This document shows positions 61,952-64,000 of a DNA stretch of 64,000 nt, piece after piece (the stretch's first letter is position 1; each line of letters begins with the position of its first letter). The stretch covers positions 186,001 through 250,000 of the forward strand of contig NZ_JAVCWF010000001.1 of NCBI RefSeq assembly GCF_031085375.1. Reading direction: 5' to 3'. The notes below the pieces were generated by a model. That model ran no database searches. It was not told the origin of the DNA and saw only the letters and a list, made by a program, of their open reading frames with translations. A program made the position numbers and the translations under genes. The DNA comes from Lactiplantibacillus brownii (GTDB taxonomy: Bacteria; Bacillota; Bacilli; Lactobacillales; Lactobacillaceae).

Positions 61952-62689
61952 CTAAATAAACATTTTGATACCAAAGTAAATAATCAGTAAACCAAGAAAT
62001 GGTGTTAGCACCCGATTGACTTTGGCTAAGTCCAATCGACGGATGACTAGCGGCATGATGATTGCGCCGATGATGGCACCAATCATCAATAGCCAACCGG
62101 CTTGCCAAGCAAAGGTGCTGGTAAACAGGTGTCCGACCAGACTAATGGCCGACATGGTAGTGAGGACGTAGGTGGCAGTTCCGGCAGCTTCAACTGCAGT
62201 TAAGCCCAAGATAGTGAGTCCGGCAGCGGTCGTGGCCCCACCGCTTAGTCCGCCGATACCGACCATTAAGCCGCTAAGTAGACCGAAGCCGCGCGCAATC
62301 CAGATTTGTTGAGCCGATTCACGTGACTTCTTTTGACGGCGGATGGCTTTAAGCAACACCATGCCACCCATGACAATAAAGATCGTGCCGACGATCCAGT
62401 TATATAGCTTTTGTGGAATGAATTGTGCACTGATCGTCCCGACCAAGATACCGGGAATCGCCGCTAGAATCATTTGGTTGCCAACGTGAAAATCAACATT
62501 TTTGATGCGCATTTGAGTTAAAAAGCCGAAAAATAACGCAGGAAGGGCAACCAATAGTGAAGTTGGCACTGCTACTGCGGTGGCTAAACCCAGCTGGCTG
62601 GTGAGAACGCCGAGGTACAAGGCCGCGCCACCGCCACCGATTAAACTGACAAAAATACCAATCATTAAACCATAGCTGAAAACGAGCAT
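61952..62689 (-). CDS. TauE/SafE family membrane permease
   Basis: This 245-residue protein has eight predicted helices and the repeated family motif GGGGAALYLGVL / GGLSGGATTAAGLTILG. Members export sulfonates or sulfite, or are of unknown substrate. GAAGGTC precedes the ATG. It is divergent from a TetR-type regulator with operator-like palindromes between, so that regulator probably controls it. Confidence 0.88.
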   Translation of the reverse strand: MLVFSYGLMIGIFVSLIGGGGAALYLGVLTSQLGLATAVAVPTSLLVALPALFFGFLTQMRIKNVDFHVGNQMILAAIPGILVGTISAQFIPQKLYNWIVGTIFIVMGGMVLLKAIRRQKKSRESAQQIWIARGFGLLSGLMVGIGGLSGGATTAAGLTILGLTAVEAAGTATYVLTTMSAISLVGHLFTSTFAWQAGWLLMIGAIIGAIIMPLVIRRLDLAKVNRVLTPFLGLLIIYFGIKMFI

Positions 62690-62724
62690 TTAGTTGACCT
62701 TCTTTAAAAAGTAAAAGTAAGTCA

Positions 62725-62757
62725 ACTATAAACGGAGCATGCTCCACTTGTCAAGTG
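62725..62757 (-). promoter_or_regulatory. Promoter of the permease gene with palindromic TetR operators
   Basis: Minus strand TTGACA (62749-62754), 18 bp, TATAGT (62725-62730). GGAGCATGCTCC (62734-62745), a perfect palindrome, fills the spacer, and CACTTGTCAAGTG (62745-62757) covers the -35 box. Both would be blocked by a bound repressor such as the divergent TetR protein. Confidence 0.75.
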
Positions 62758-62804
62758 AGTTTAGTTAGCGTAAGCTGAAAGAAAACGTGTGAGGTGGTGT
62801 CAAA

Positions 62805-63377
62805 ATGCGTAAAGATGCAGCACAAAATCGTGCCAAAATCTTGGTTACAGCAGCTAAGTTATTTCAACAACGGTCAGTTAGTACGGTGAGTATGAAAGAT
62901 ATTGCCAGCGCAGCGCAGATTGGCACTGGAACACTTTATCGTAACTATCCTAATAAGAGCGAATTATGCTTGGCCTTGTCATTCGATTTTATTCAACAGT
63001 TCATCACAACGAGTCAAAATTATCTCGGTCAAACGACAGCCAAACCAGTGGTTCAATTTCAGCAGGTGTTAGCGCAGTATTTGGCTTTTCGTGAGCGACG
63101 GCTACAATTGTTAACAGCGATTGAAAGTGGCCCAACAGTGATGGCCACTTATTACCAGAGTACGTTGTACCAACAATTGGTCGCGTTATTCAAACGAGTA
63201 TTAGCACCAGTCAGTGGCGATATTGAGGATGACGAATTGACTTTTCGAGCGGACATGGTCATTGCGATGCTCAAAAGTAATAGCTATGCCTATCAGCGAC
63301 AACAACAAGGGTTATCACGGGAGCAAATTGCTAACAATATCAGTCACTTAATGATCAGAAATGAAAAGGGACTTTAA
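62805..63377 (+). CDS. TetR-family transcriptional regulator
   Basis: This 190-residue protein has an N-terminal TetR helix-turn-helix (VSMKDIASAAQIGTGTLYRN, residues about 28-47) and a helical ligand domain without recognisable specificity. GAGGTGG precedes the ATG. It is divergent from the TauE-like permease and probably represses it, and perhaps itself. Confidence 0.9.
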   Translation: MRKDAAQNRAKILVTAAKLFQQRSVSTVSMKDIASAAQIGTGTLYRNYPNKSELCLALSFDFIQQFITTSQNYLGQTTAKPVVQFQQVLAQYLAFRERRLQLLTAIESGPTVMATYYQSTLYQQLVALFKRVLAPVSGDIEDDELTFRADMVIAMLKSNSYAYQRQQQGLSREQIANNISHLMIRNEKGL

Positions 63378-63380
63378 AAA

Positions 63381-63427
63381 TAGCGTGTCATTACTCTAGC
63401 TTTTCGAGTAATGGCACGCTGTTTTTT
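63381..63427 (+). terminator. Terminator of the TetR gene
   Basis: The stem AGCGTGTCATTACTC / GAGTAATGGCACGCT is followed by TTTTTT. Confidence 0.9.
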
Positions 63428-63492
63428 AAATGTGATCATTTAAATTGTTGAAACTAATGTGGTGTAGCTCTCATATTTATAAGTATCCGCTT

Positions 63493-63903
63493 AACTTGCC
63501 GTTCCGGTTGGTCTGGCTTGATGCTGGAACGTGGTGGCCGCGTTTGTGAGCCAAAGTGCGGTCTCACAAGCCGGGATTTTCCTAAGCTGGAAAAACCACC
63601 AGCAAAGGAAAATTTCACCACTGAGCATCATCCAGCCCGCCCTGCGCTAAATAGTGGATCTAATATTAATTAGCTTTTTGTCAGGTTCTGACTTTACTAC
63701 TACCCAGATTAAAATCACTGTTTGACGTCGGAGTGGACTAGCTCGTTTGCCGTGTCGAGACACTTAGCTGGGTGATTTTCCCAGGTTAGTGTCTGGCCGA
63801 CTTTTAAGACGTGGGCTTCGGCTTGAAAGCGCCCTGCAGACCGGTCTTTGGCTGCAGGTCTGCCTCACAGCAAACGTGCTGGTCCACGGAGACGGACAAT
63901 TAA
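63493..63903 (+). repeat. Composite A-B structured repeat, copy 5
   Basis: Module A is 63493-63651, the linker runs to 63723, and module B is 63724-63903. Helix 3 of module A is TTTTCCT/AGGAAAA. Module B has CGTTTGC/GCAAACG where copy 2 has CGTTCGC/GCGAACG, a compensated change. The linker shares GCTTTTTGTC with copy 1. The remaining 97 bp to the window end hold no feature I can support. Confidence 0.92.
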
Positions 63904-64000
63904 TGAGCTATTTTAATAAATATAATAGCTTCACCACACTAAAGGTTTTGACCCTTTTCCCAGCTTGTCTTCGATAAAAGCAAACCGTGTTTAACGAGTT

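Noticed and set aside
1..64000. tRNA, rRNA, prophage, restriction-modification or toxin-antitoxin genes
   Set aside because: None could be supported from the sequence.

Overview
The window reads as chromosome of a Lactiplantibacillus (Lactobacillus plantarum group) strain. Supports are moderate GC, strong AGGAGG-type ribosome binding sites, the gene families and their order (maltodextrin operon, sucrose locus, serCA, ackA, ykoEDC, nagB), and a C-terminal sorting motif of the PQTGE type. No rRNA, tRNA, CRISPR array or intact transposase was seen.

Layout. 1-11.1 kb: a maltodextrin block on the + strand: the end of an alpha-glucosidase, malE, malF, malG, a malA-like DUF1189 gene, a cytoplasmic alpha-amylase, an MsmK-type ATPase and a maltose phosphorylase. 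Together they import maltodextrins through an ABC transporter and degrade them inside the cell. 11.1-13.3 kb: a probable non-coding RNA, a GNAT enzyme and a divergent LysR regulator. 13.4-22.8 kb: a GH36 alpha-galactosidase and a sucrose locus (PTS EIIBCA divergent from sucrose-6-P hydrolase, LacI regulator and alpha-glucosidase) whose two promoters carry matching operators. 23.2-28.7 kb: an oxidoreductase, a T-box-controlled NhaC-type transporter and another alpha-glucosidase. 28.7-39.4 kb: LysR, a ~1 kb AT-rich non-coding stretch, an MFS pump, a large cell-wall adhesin, an XRE regulator and an oligopeptide-binding lipoprotein. 39.5-43.0 kb: a low-GC island with an Rgg-like regulator, an MFS exporter, a truncated third gene and a 5'-truncated group II intron. 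43-51.9 kb: serC-serA-GNAT behind a serine-rich leader peptide, small housekeeping enzymes, an SOS-box gene, a stand-alone NFACT-R protein and ackA. 52-57.6 kb: a FluC pair, an ABC-F protein with a leader ORF, and ykoEDC under a TPP riboswitch. 57.7-64 kb: glutathione peroxidase, an aldo/keto reductase, greA, nagB, an MFS remnant, a TauE-like permease and a TetR regulator.

The most unusual content is non-coding. A two-module element (about 400 bp: module A, linker, module B) occurs five times, plus one solo A and one B-related element inside the mal operon. Each module folds into a closed multi-branch structure. Several helices differ between copies by paired, compensatory changes, which means the structure itself is conserved. 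I do not recognise it as a named family. Further strong leads are the serine-codon leader of serCA, two promoter-plus-terminator small RNA candidates (11254-11437 and 60437-60506), and an orphan YolD-like gene under a perfect SOS box.
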